A DNA stretch of 64,000 nucleotides, from NCBI RefSeq assembly GCF_020184175.1, contig NC_065530.1, positions 71,525,260 to 71,589,259 of the forward strand, in the 5' to 3' direction. Shown here piece after piece: positions 34,692-44,999 of this stretch. The DNA comes from Aphis gossypii. Its lineage: Eukaryota > Arthropoda > Insecta > Hemiptera > Aphididae. The first letter of the stretch is position 1; every line of letters begins with the position of its first letter. The notes beneath the pieces were generated by a model. The model did no database searches. It saw only the letters and a list, made by a program, of their open reading frames with translations, and was not told the origin of the DNA. The position numbers and the translations under genes are program-made.

Positions 34692-35677
34692 CTATAGGTA
34701 GGGAGCGCCAATAATAGACATGTGCTCTTAATAACCAATAATACTAGACTGACCACCCCTAATTATAACATAGTACATTTCGCCAAACTATTTATACGTT
34801 ACGCACTTATAACAAAGACATAAGGTCTTGATTATAATAATAATAACATGATGTGAAGCGAGTGTTCTATTATACGTTTTTACCACGTTTGGTTGTGAAA
34901 ATATAGATGGTACCTACTCAGTTATTGAATTTATCAATGGAGGGTCCAGCATATCTTATATAGGTAGCACAATCAAACAAAAGTGTTTAAATATCTAAAA
35001 GTCAATTTTTCAAGTATCTAAAATACAATTGAACCATTTATGTAAATAAATTAAATTATATTTTTTTTATATGCCTAACGTTTTATGTGTGTATAATATA
35101 TAATTTGTGTATATTACCTATATATTTATGTAGAGGTATGTTATCTAATTATATTAATATATTATTATACGGTGGTAACTTCATTACACTTTTATTCGAT
35201 GATAATTAATATTATTTTTCGAACATTCGTTAATTTCCCACCCAATATACCCTTACTCTACTCCCTTTGGAACTCATCGACCCCGTTGAATTTCAATTTG
35301 ATTCGTTTTCAATACCTATAATGATCCCATTGAATTCTAAATAATAAATAATACATAAATATCGTTATTGACACAAATTAATTCTTTTCAAAATGGCACA
35401 ATCGTCTGTGTTTGCGTGTATCTACTGATTACTAATTGTGCTAGTTCATTAACGACACTAGGGACGCTAATATTTCAAATATTTATCCAGTCGATATTTC
35501 GCTTTAACGTACGCAAAAAAAAAATTTTTTTTGATAAAAATGTTATACATATTGTATGGTATAAAAGAAATACTGATATAGATGAAAATATACTGTATTG
35601 AAATTTAAATCTATCTAAATGCAACATTTCAATAAAATACGTCTGAATATATTTGGTCACGTAAAATAGTTTGTGCA

Positions 35678-35962
35678 TTATGGAAAAAATAAATGAAAAA
35701 CAAAAAGAGGGAATTCAGTGGAAAATAGGAGAATTAAATGGTATGGTGGGTGGGGAATGTAGGAAGCACATAACAACATAACAGAAAACCAAAATATGTT
35801 ATTGACGAGCCAAAAGGATGACATCAAATGGGGGAGCCTAACAATATTTATGTAATTCGCGTTCGACGGGCACAAACATTGAACGGCTGGAATTGACCAG
35901 GGTTCATGTTGGCTATTATATTGTCGGCGATCAAACGGAAGTTTAACATTTTCGGCTACCAA
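35678..35962. other. Doubly open segment with a 33-aa plus-strand sORF
   Basis: On the plus strand an ATG at 35680 (G at +4) reads MEKINEKQKEGIQWKIGEL and stops at 35779-35781. It is purine-rich and strongly charged. On the minus strand about 94 codons are open with no ATG at the start. The upstream part is varied (NVKLPFDRRQYNSQHEPWSI, then PAVQCLCPSNANY) and the end is F/L-rich because it lies opposite the purine-rich sORF. One strand may be a real exon. Evidence does not decide, and no product is recognised. Confidence 0.25.
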
Positions 35963-35979
35963 CCACGTATTATAAAATA

Positions 35980-36420
35980 TATAATATTATTATTATATTT
36001 CATGCCATTCCGAAAAATCGTTTAACGAATACGAGATAAATATAATAGCGTACGTTCGACTTTTAATTTTATCTCGCAGCGGAAATGTGGGGGAAGAAAT
36101 GACGGATTAGAGTGATTTAAAAAAAATCTACATAATGCAATATAGCCACTATAATATCATAGTATTATCGTATTGATCAATCGAGGTTACTATAAATAGT
36201 ATTACCATTATTTAAAATCGGTCATACTGAAATCATTTTGTGTTAAAGTCAAAATAATATCGTTTTCACAGATACAAATTTTTATTTATTCATTAATACT
36301 AGTATCGGAGTGAAATTATTTTAGAAGATTTTCGTGTTCATTAATGTGACCAATCGATTTAAAACCAGATTTGAGACGGTAAATTATGGAGAAAATTATT
36401 TCAGAGGACCGCTCAAAATA
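35980..36420. other. AT-rich sequence with one strong acceptor-like site
   Basis: A strong plus-strand acceptor (TTTTAATTTTATCTCGCAG) ends near 36083. It is followed by a short open frame (RKCGGRNDGLE then TGA) in phase 0, and also by open frames in other phases. That is too little to call an exon. Confidence 0.25.
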
Positions 36421-36432
36421 TGGAGTTAGTTG

Positions 36433-36597
36433 CAGGATGGTATTACCGCTTAGGCTATTTAGGCTAAAGCCTAGGGCAGCAAATATTTAAGGGCGGCAAA
36501 TTTTAACGGTCGAAACGAAATAGAAAATCTTACCTATGTAAATTAGGTGGTAAATTTATTTTAGTGTATGGGCGACAAAAACCTTAATCTGGCCCGG
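36433..36597. mobile_element. Non-autonomous hAT-type element with 8-bp target duplications
   Basis: The left end starts CAGGATGGTATTACCGCTTA. The right end, read on the other strand, is CCGGGCCAGATTAAGG. Both match the hAT-family pattern CAGGGCCGGATTAAGG with decay. Internal GGGC(A/G)GCAAAT blocks are typical of such elements (about 36473-36499). The flanks carry 8-bp duplications, GTTAGTTG (36425-36432) and GTTGGTTG (36598-36605), differing at one base. At 165 bp it has no room for a transposase. The family call is from the termini and target-site length. Confidence 0.72.
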
Positions 36598-36619
36598 GTT
36601 GGTTGTACTTGTTTGGTCT

Positions 36620-38440
36620 TGGTTTTATTTTTTATGATAATGATAAATTAGTAAAAACATAAATAGAAAATAGAAAATTAATACAGTATCTGTAGCTGTT
36701 ATCAAAGTTAAAAATTCAGTAGGTTGATACTTCACCTATCTGTGTTATCATTTAGAAACATATTCGATCGCGCTAGTGATTTTATTATTGAATCTCCACT
36801 GTTGCTCAAATATGATGACTATAGCTAATACCAATGAATAATTAACGGCTTAATCTATACACAACAATCATATTATTATTATTACTATATGTATATGAGC
36901 ATCATTAATTATTACAACACATTGACAATATTATTTAAACGCCTACTACCTCCACTGTTAATACAATTACTAAAATGTAAACTTTAACCCTCCGTACTAA
37001 CGTTTTGTCCGATACGATGTGAACGATAAGATACCTACAGTAACTACAATTCTCGAAACATAATATATACCTAGCGTCCTATCTTGATATTCTATAATAT
37101 ATAATGTATAAAATTAAGGACAAAATAATGAATCAATCGACGTCAATTTTTCTTTGTAGCTCGTTCTTAGAAACTTATGAAACAAAACTTTATAAATATA
37201 TCCATGAAGATATTTAGATATCATTATTATGACCTAGTAAACATAATTTTTAATCGGAATAAAAAAAAGAAATAATCTACCTAAATTGATATACTTTCAC
37301 AAAATATGTGTTCAATGAAAAATTCATATTCATAATGAATTAAATGAATACGAATAAATTATTCATAGGTAAAAGAAGCCATAGACATTTTTCAAACAAA
37401 TAGCATTCCATAGTGATGAAAAAAAAATAGATTAGAAAACCGAATCGAAACAGTCATGTATCCTAATATATACGGTCAAGTTAAAATAATATTCTGGTAA
37501 TTGTATTAACATATTATATATTATATTTTTATTGAATTATAAGTTTCTATACTATTATAATAATTTTTTATATAAATATGAAACAAATTGGTTAAAAATA
37601 ATTGATTATACTTTTACGACTTGAAAAACTGCAAGTTTTTTCATCAAAATTCTTATATAAGATGACTCTGGACTTAGATTTTGAATTTATAAATTAACCA
37701 ACAAATACAGTATTTCAAACTTTATCATCAAAAAGCCCCTTTTTGTGATCCCAAAATTCCCCGTATGAGCCACTCTTAAAAACGTGAAATTTGGACAATT
37801 ATTCCTTAGTGCACCCCTACTTAGTGGTATATTCGTATCAATACAATTTTTGACTGAACTTTGATTATAAATCAGTCTGTCACTAAACCACATTAATCAC
37901 ATTCGCAAGGATTTTTATTAAATTACATTAAGATAGTACTATAACAAAATACAATATTTATTTATTTTTAGATAAATAATATAATATTATAATAATATTT
38001 CGAAATCTTCTCCATATCATCTTTAAATACTTCGAGTTGGTTTCAATTTACTTTTCTAAGTGGATTTTAAATGTTTTAATAATCAGTTTCGACCTATTTC
38101 AGCATTAAAATATTACTGTTTTTCAAGTATATAATTTAACAATAACATAATTTTTTGTTTGTTTAAATTTATATTTTTAAATTAAATAAAAAAATCTAAT
38201 TTACATTGATTTCTTACAGACTATTAATTTTTGTTCTTATAGCTTAAATTGATATTCTACCTGAAATCAACATTCATTTTACAACAGTTTTAATTCGACT
38301 CGATAATACTTCAGAAATTATAAGAGTATCTTAACGTGAACACTTTACTTTTTTACAATGAGTTTTATGTATTATAAATGTATCTTATCATTTAATTTTA
38401 TATTACAAATACTTAAAAATCATTACAATAATTGTGCATT
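36620..38440. other. AT-rich sequence; possible repeat fragment at 37.7-37.9 kb
   Basis: No supported gene. The patch at about 37720-37890 (CCCCTTTTTGTGATCCC and CACCCCTACTTAGTGGTAT) differs in composition from its flanks and has the look of a decayed dispersed repeat. I have no terminal repeats to prove it. Confidence 0.35.
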
Positions 38441-38489
38441 ATTTCTGCCCTCGTGATTCATTGGCAGTTTAATACATTAAGAGATCATA

Positions 38490-38603
38490 ATGAACGTTAT
38501 TATCAAGGAAACTATCAGTTGTAGAAGATTATCATGGACTATAACAGGAGGAATAAAAATAAAGAATCATTCTATAAGTAGTACGGACATTTCAGATTCA
38601 TAA
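38490..38603 (+). CDS. Candidate sORF, 37 aa
   Basis: An ATG with A at -3 (preceded by an in-frame TAA) reads MNVIIKETISCRRLSWTITG and continues through GIKIKNHSISSTDISDS to TAA. There is no signal peptide or domain. Length is well within chance. It is listed because the composition is mixed and the start context is good. Confidence 0.15.
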   Translation: MNVIIKETISCRRLSWTITGGIKIKNHSISSTDISDS

Positions 38604-38886
38604 TGACAAGCTTGAGAATCCGATTTCGACAACAATAATAATATTATGGTAAACGGTACGATTATTATTAGGTACATAAATTGATACATACCTACAGACA
38701 GCCATTACGTATCGATGTACTGTAAAGACTTATTTTACAGTTTACCAGGTGGTATTCTACAAGCATAATGCAATAATATCATCCGTGCAAACTAGTAAAT
38801 CGACGGTAAATAACATAACAGGACAATAATAATATCATATAATCGTAATACGATGATAAATATTCCACTGATTTATTTATTTATAG

Positions 38887-38906
38887 TGTTTTTTTTTTTT
38901 TTTTTA
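38887..38906. repeat. Poly(T) tract
   Basis: Run of about 19 T. On the minus strand it would be a poly(A) run, but no retroposon body is recognised beside it. Confidence 0.8.
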
Positions 38907-38954
38907 ATAACCCGCGGATCACTAAAACTTTTCACTGCACTTACATTACTACAG

Positions 38955-38998
38955 TTTATGACGTATACGGTTATTTACAGTGGTTTACGAACATAATG
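38955..38998 (+). CDS. Candidate 44-nt coding mini-exon
   Basis: A strong acceptor (CACTTACATTACTACAG) and a very strong donor (AATG then GTGAGTAAG) bound the segment. The only open frame reads YDVYGYLQWFTNIM (phase 1 to 0). A second internal acceptor (GGTTATTTACAG) could shorten it to 18 nt. The splice signals are among the best on the plus strand. The product is unknown. Confidence 0.25.
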
Positions 38999-38999
38999 G

Positions 39000-41370
39000 T
39001 GAGTAAGTGTCAAGAGTCGCGATACTGCGGTGCAGTTAGTAGAAATATAATATTATGTTTATACGCACGTGTTATATAACGATGTATTACCATAACGACC
39101 CGAACTCATAAAAATAATACGTATATAAATCGTGTTTGGGGTGGAGTACATATTATATAAATTTAGAAAGAAAGAAAACGTTTGTAGATGCGTATGAGCG
39201 CTTATTTCGGGAACGATCGAACGTCGTGGAAATCATATTATTATATCAGTTCATAAAAACCACGAGTTAGTTGTATGTAGCTATATTATAATATAACATG
39301 GCGTACATTCAGACGAAAAAATATAAAATCGATGTGATCTATTCCCATTATAAACTATAAAGTACCTATTCTTAAACAGCAATATTTATGATAGTATTTA
39401 CAAAATGATTTTTTTAGCAGTAGACAAAACTAAACAATAAACATACATTAGGTAACCAATAGATATCTTTATTTATTTACACAATAAATACCTATAAATC
39501 ATTAAAAACTTGTTTGAGATTAAATTTAAATGTATTAAAATTAATATCTTATGTAACAATACACAACTAAAAATGTATGTTTTCACTTTAAAAAGTAGAA
39601 ATAAATATTTAAATATTTATAAAAAAAATAGAGAAAAATAGTTTATATTATTTCAAATTATCTAATAGGTATATAATATATATATATATATATTGGTTTT
39701 TTATGAACATTGTTATAGGAAGTGGGGAGTGATTTATTATGCATTTATTCAAATTCTGATACTTGTTATTTTATTACTAAACACTGACGATTTTTAAAAT
39801 TCAAAATTTCCAATAAACATTATTACAGTAATATTATTTACTATAATTCTTAATTCATAACTTGCATATCTTTTAAACTTATCACGTAAAATATTATTAT
39901 TCTTTGAATAAAGTTATTTATTCAAAAATTGCTCAGTTAATTTTTGATTCATAGAAACATAAACATTATCAAAAAAGTTACCAATTTAACAATAAGACGA
40001 GCATTAAAAATAAAATAAAATTTTAAATACTTGAAATATGGGTTCTTAAGTATTAAGAAGTACCTATACTGAAAATTTAATACATCAAAATTACAATTGA
40101 TAATGTATTATAACAAGGGATAAGAATACTAAGTGTAGAATCTAGTACATTTAGTATTTATTATGTACGTTGAATAATTAAGAAGATAATGTTGTAATAT
40201 GTATTTATAGGTACCTACCTATAATCTATACTTTTAAATAGGTATATATATAACTCAATAGTAAGTAAATAATAAAAATATTATATTTGGAAAAAATCGT
40301 GTAATTGGTGAAGTCTACGCTTGTTATGAAGTACTTGTACCTATATATTATAGAGAAGTGAATAACAAGAGCGATAAAATAAAAAAAGAACCATAAACGA
40401 CAGTAAATTTTCATTAAATCGAACCTAAATAATATTATTATACACATTATTATGTACATAATAATATATAATACCGAAAGCCGAGTTCGAGATTAGAAGC
40501 GAACATACAATTTATTAATAACCGTGATTAAAGCGGTTGCGGATAAAACATTAATGCGGATATGATACATAATACATAATATGTTCTTCACTAGCTATCA
40601 ATTTTTAACGATAAGTAACAAAGAAATATCGATTATAAAATTATTAAGATTAATTTTCAAAATAATTCTAGAATGGGTGTTATTTTAATATTGGATACTT
40701 ACAACAAATCTCCTAAACAAACCCTAATATAAAGGATCGAAAAACGATGATTCTAATAAGCCAGGTGTCCTAATAATTGTGACGTATCGTAATTGTTATT
40801 CATATCGAAAGATGTGGTGCTAATAATATATAATATAAATCTGTCAGAGAATCTATAATTCTATTGACACACATGCTGCACTGTTCATACATATATTTAA
40901 TTACCTAATCTAATGTAATAATTATGTTATTTTTTTTTTTAGGAAAACATATACGAATAACTTACTGCTTGTGATCCATATGCCTCTTCAATTCAAATGA
41001 TCGTAAAGTTTTTATGTTTTTATGATTAAATTATAATGTGGCCAATCATCAAATACCCAAATCAGTTTAAAATTATCAAAATATTATATTATTTAACTTA
41101 AGTTTGAATTATAGCGAATATATGAAACAATTTAAATTTGTATAATTTTGTTTAAACAAAAACGAATATTTATTTAAAACAAGAAGATAACAATTTTTAA
41201 GCTATTATAAACTAATGATAATTATAACAAGTAATTAATAATCAAATTACATACCTATTTTTATTTGTTGATGAAGAAAAAAGTTTTATATTTGTATTTT
41301 TACAATTTGATTTCTTACAATTTAAAACACAACACCGCGTAATAAAGTGTTATATATAAGTATGAAATAA
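39000..41370. other. AT-rich non-genic sequence
   Basis: No supported gene. It includes a (TA)n tract at about 39676-39693, a typical TAGGTACCTACCTATA stretch near 40208-40223, and competing splice-like signals near 40941 (plus) and 40966 (minus) discussed under rejected items. Confidence 0.45.
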
Positions 41371-41559
41371 GTTACGAAATCTTTTTTCACGACTTAAGAA
41401 CAATACAGACTTCTATACCGACGTAGGTACTTCTCTACTCTAAAGTCAATGAAAAAACAATGTTACCGAATTGTCTTCGATCAAGGTCAAGGAGCTTAGA
41501 AACAACTTATTATACGAATTACGATTGCAATGAACTTATGTAAATAATTAAAAACGCAG

Positions 41560-41667
41560 ATGGCTGCATTGTTGAGTAGTGCACATGCACTTTATGTAGA
41601 AATGAGACATCGTTATCAGTCAAATTGTTGTGGAATCACTACTATTTTGTGCAACAGACTCGTTTAA
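41560..41667 (+). CDS. Candidate sORF, 35 aa, signal-peptide-like start and Cys-rich tail
   Basis: An ATG with G at +4, directly after an acceptor-like AAACGCAG, reads MAALLSSAHALYVEMRHRY and then QSNCCGITTILCNRLV before TAA. The first ten residues could be a short signal sequence and the tail has three cysteines. That recalls small secreted peptides, but spacing matches no family I know. Length is within chance. Confidence 0.22.
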   Translation: MAALLSSAHALYVEMRHRYQSNCCGITTILCNRLV

Positions 41668-42384
41668 TATAATATAGATAACATACCTATACCTAATTAA
41701 CAACTCATTTAAAAACAATTATTAGTATACTTGTCTATGTTATACACCTAGAGTATACCTATCAATATTAATAATATAATCTTTTTTTTCTTTTTTTTAA
41801 AAAAAATATTGTCTAATAGTAATATATTCATAACATACAAACAAAATATTGGTTATACCTTATACGACGATAATATTTTTTAGCCACTTTTAATTACTGC
41901 TTGAGAAAAACTTAAGATTTAAATTCTTGATTGTAATGATAAAATACGAATATATGATCTGTTTACGTTTAGATTCAATCAGATCGTCCATAGTTTAATA
42001 AATTATAAATGTATATTTATATAATTAAATATAAAAACCCGAAACAACATAAAATGAATATACCACGAGTATACACTAATTTTATGGTTCAATAGCGTTA
42101 TATCGTATTAATTTCTGTAAGCATTGGTTAGGTATTTTATCGTAATTTATTACGATTGTTATATTATTATTCTACAGTGTTCTAAACTATAACATTTGTA
42201 AAATATTTTATATAAAATGGTCGACAGTAACATTGATCATTTGAGCTTGATTATAAATATTTACGCAGTCAACGATATTAGTCTGCAGACATTTTTAGTG
42301 TCAGTGTTGTGAGTTCAATGTTAATGATGGGAAAAAAAAAATGCTAAAACAAAAGTGTAAACAAATCAAAAACTATTTCTGTTA

Positions 42385-42504
42385 ATGTTTTTGCCACCGC
42401 CACAGCTCCGTCGACATTTTGGTAAAGTTGGAACAATTACTTTGTCGTGGATGAATGGATTGCCAAAATCAAAAATATACCCAGTACGACGGCGAAACAA
42501 TTAA
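42385..42504 (+). CDS. Candidate sORF, 39 aa, basic
   Basis: The ATG opens MFLPPPQLRRHFGKVGTITL, then SWMNGLPKSKIYPVRRRNN and TAA. The frame has an in-frame stop shortly upstream. The same place can be read as an intron-exon boundary: a strong pyrimidine tract and CCGCCACAG at about 42403, then 16 nt, then a GTAAAG donor. Both readings are listed because they exclude each other. No family is recognised. Confidence 0.22.
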   Translation: MFLPPPQLRRHFGKVGTITLSWMNGLPKSKIYPVRRRNN

Positions 42505-42574
42505 GCACTCTTTCGGGTCAAATGTATAGGACAATAAGTGCCATATAAATACCTAATCAAAGGGGTTGACCTTT

Positions 42575-42592
42575 TTATTATTATTATTATTT
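42575..42592. repeat. (TTA)n microsatellite
   Basis: Five to six TTA units. Confidence 0.8.
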
Positions 42593-42606
42593 TTACATTT
42601 TTACTC

Positions 42607-42656
42607 TGGGGACATTTTTCAAACTTTTGTTCTTTCGGAATAGGGGGCTGTCCCCA
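42607..42656. repeat. Perfect 8-bp inverted repeat
   Basis: TGGGGACA (42607-42614) and TGTCCCCA (42649-42656) are exact reverse complements, 34 bases apart. Possible stem-loop or element terminus. Confidence 0.65.
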
Positions 42657-42879
42657 ACAGGACGCTGGCGACTGGGGAGGTAGGTACTTATCCAAATTAT
42701 ATATTCTGTAAACTGCACACCAAGTGCACTTGTTATACGGCACTTGGAGTGCCTCGTTCAGGTTAACCGGTAAATTAAACGACTATGAAAGTGACAGTAC
42801 CGACTGTATAAGCACTTGACTGACTTTCGATAATGCTCCTTCTCTTCATACCCCTGGACATTATTATTTGTGGGTGATT

Positions 42880-42895
42880 TTTTTTTTTTTTTTTA
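42880..42895. repeat. Poly(T) tract
   Basis: Run of about 16 T. Confidence 0.8.
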
Positions 42896-42899
42896 ATAA

Positions 42900-43920
42900 C
42901 TGTTTTATGTGATGTCTTGAATAGCATATCAGAATCATAAATATACCTGTATAACTGATAAACGGTTGTATTATTATACTGCTGTAATCATAATCGTTAT
43001 ATAAATAATTTTGTAATAATATGTAGGTTCGGATTTTAAAGCTTTAAAATGCATTTTAGTCTACATGCATTTGATATTTAAAAAATATTAAATATCTATT
43101 TCAAATTTTCAAGCACAATATTAATAAAACTAATATGAATATATTTAGTACATAAAAATGTATCAATTAATATTTGCTTATAACTATAAATATTGGCAAA
43201 TTTCATCATATTTTTAAAATATTAATAATAGTTATGTTTATTTTGTTTTAGTGCATAAATAACTTTTATCAGTTAAAATTTTTTTTTATTTTTTTTTAAT
43301 TATCCTAAGTACCTACAAAACATGTCAAATTATCCATGTTATATTAAAAAACCAACGGTGAAATGTTGACGTGAATTAAAGTTATTGTAATAAAAAATGT
43401 TTATTGAAGAATTTAATATAAATGTTTATCTAAGCCAAATATATGTGTTTATACATAAATCCTATCTCAAGTGGAAGTGCAAAATCCAAGTGATGTCACT
43501 TTCTGGGTCCTTTCCCTATTTCCCGTTTCTCTCTTGAATCTCATTTTAAGTACATTGTTTATGATCTACCAGGTACCACTTGTCAAATACAAACAATTTT
43601 GCTAATGTTATCCATCCAAAATCACAATATTTAAATACATATTTTATTTTTTGTATGACCTATTTTAAATGAATATGACTAAATATTGATTTGATTGTGT
43701 AGGTAGAAAAATACCATAGTAGCTTTTGAAAAATAAATAAAATTGTTTAAAACAAATTTTAATAAGTAGTTTCATTGTTCATTTAATTGTGCATAAAAAT
43801 ATGAAATTATTATCAAACAACTACTACTTGTATAAATTCCATTAATTACGATTCATTTTAAACAAAAAAATTGTTGTCGGTAAATTTTTACGTTTAGCCA
43901 TTATAATAAAAACTAACTTA
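42900..43920. other. AT-rich non-genic sequence
   Basis: No supported feature. Confidence 0.5.
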
Positions 43921-43926
43921 AAAAAA

Positions 43927-44367
43927 GATGGTCAAGTGGGTAACGCGCTACTTTTCAGTTACATTGTATTAAATTTTCAAGTTTTTGAGGCATCCAAACT
44001 TTTTTATTGACATTTCAAAAAAAAAAAAGTACTTAGAAAAATCGATTATTTCAATTATCTATAAATAGCTCAAAAAAAGCCAGAATAATTTTATTTTGTA
44101 TTAAATTTAACCATGCATAGGTAACACCAATATAAACATTTTGTGAAAATTTCAAATATTTTCAGTGATTCGTTTTTGAGTTACAACAGTATAAAAAAAT
44201 CGATTTTTTCAAAAACTGGTTTTGCTACAAGAAATTTCTTACTTTTGACTTCTATAATGCACCAAAAATATTCCATTTCCCACCAGTAAACACCTCTGAT
44301 TAGTTTGAAATTGAAGCATTATTTCAACAAGTTATGGCATACACAGACACAATAAAAAAAAAAAAAA
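43927..44367 (+). repeat. Aphid-type dispersed repeat copy with A-rich end
   Basis: It starts GATGGTCAAGTGGGTAACGC, includes TTCGTTTTTGAGTTACAAC and AAAAATCGATTTTTTC-type words (about 44170-44210), and later TTGAAATTGAAGCATTATTT. It ends beside a run of A (44354-44367). I recall these blocks, in this order, as a frequent aphid repeat; this is memory and was not checked. The first 22 bases also resemble the D-arm and A-box of tRNA-Leu/Ser (TGGCCGAGTGG type), which with the A-rich end would suit a SINE. A terminal-repeat DNA element is the alternative. Confidence 0.55.
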
Positions 44368-44798
44368 CATTATTGTAGAATCAATACATTCCTCACTACT
44401 TTCAGAATCTAAAATATGTACCTACTGTTATAAAGTACACTGTTAATTAATTTGATTCTAAAATTAAAAAGGATAACCATAATGATAATATTAACATTAA
44501 TATAACTTTGATGTTAATGATATAATTTAAGTGAAAATATTTGAAAATCCGTGAAATAATATATTGACGTTATTCATTTTTTTAAGATCGAATTATTTTG
44601 TGAAATATATTTATATAATTATATACCTAATATGATAAAACTATAATATAATAATGCTAAATTATTTTCATAATAACAACATTCCTAAGTTGGTTTATAG
44701 TTTATGCAAATTTTACATGAATTATTATACCACGTTTAAAATATAAACTCTAAACGAAGGTAGGAAAAAAATGTTCACACACCCCCATTAAGCCAATA

Positions 44799-44847
44799 AT
44801 CTGCTGGCGGTAGACACGAGGGTCAACTATTTTTTCTCGCAGCAGAT
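44799..44847. repeat. Inverted repeat, 8-10 bp arms
   Basis: ATCTGCTG (44799-44806) faces CAGCAGAT (44840-44847) exactly, extended by CG with one bulged base. The loop is 33 bases. It lies in a slightly GC-richer patch (44780-45000) with no coding frame. Confidence 0.6.
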
Positions 44848-44999
44848 AAATTTAGCATTTAGAGAAGTGCACTTGAATGCAACAAACAAGCCTTAAAACG
44901 ATTTTATTGCAAACGACAATATTCGTTTAATCTGTCGTACAAATAAACTCAACACGTTCTCGCTATGAACATTAAATGCGCATATTCCATCGTTTTATG

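Larger units (their letters stand above)
42501..42743 (-). other. Open minus-strand segment, possible exon or element end
   Basis: On the minus strand a strong acceptor (GTACCTACCTCCCCAG) ends near 42679. It is followed by SPASCWGQPPIPKEQKFEKC, then PQSKNVK, running into an AAT repeat. Upstream of the acceptor the frame is also open (VPYNKCTWCAVYRIYNL). The same bases hold an 8-bp inverted repeat (42607-42656). It could be a terminal exon or part of a mobile element. It has no usable ATG. Confidence 0.22.

Noticed and set aside
34526..34756. Signal-peptide-like N-terminus (VSLVLLVIKSTCLLLALP) ahead of the 34.5 kb exon
   Set aside because: It has no ATG, only GTG. It is better explained as intron sequence upstream of the acceptor at 34692.
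40930..41016. Zinc-finger-like minus-strand reading (SFELKRHMDHKQ before a GTAAGT donor at 40966)
   Set aside because: The spacing between the histidines is wrong for C2H2, there is no upstream Cys pair, and a very strong plus-strand acceptor overlaps the same bases with its own open frame.
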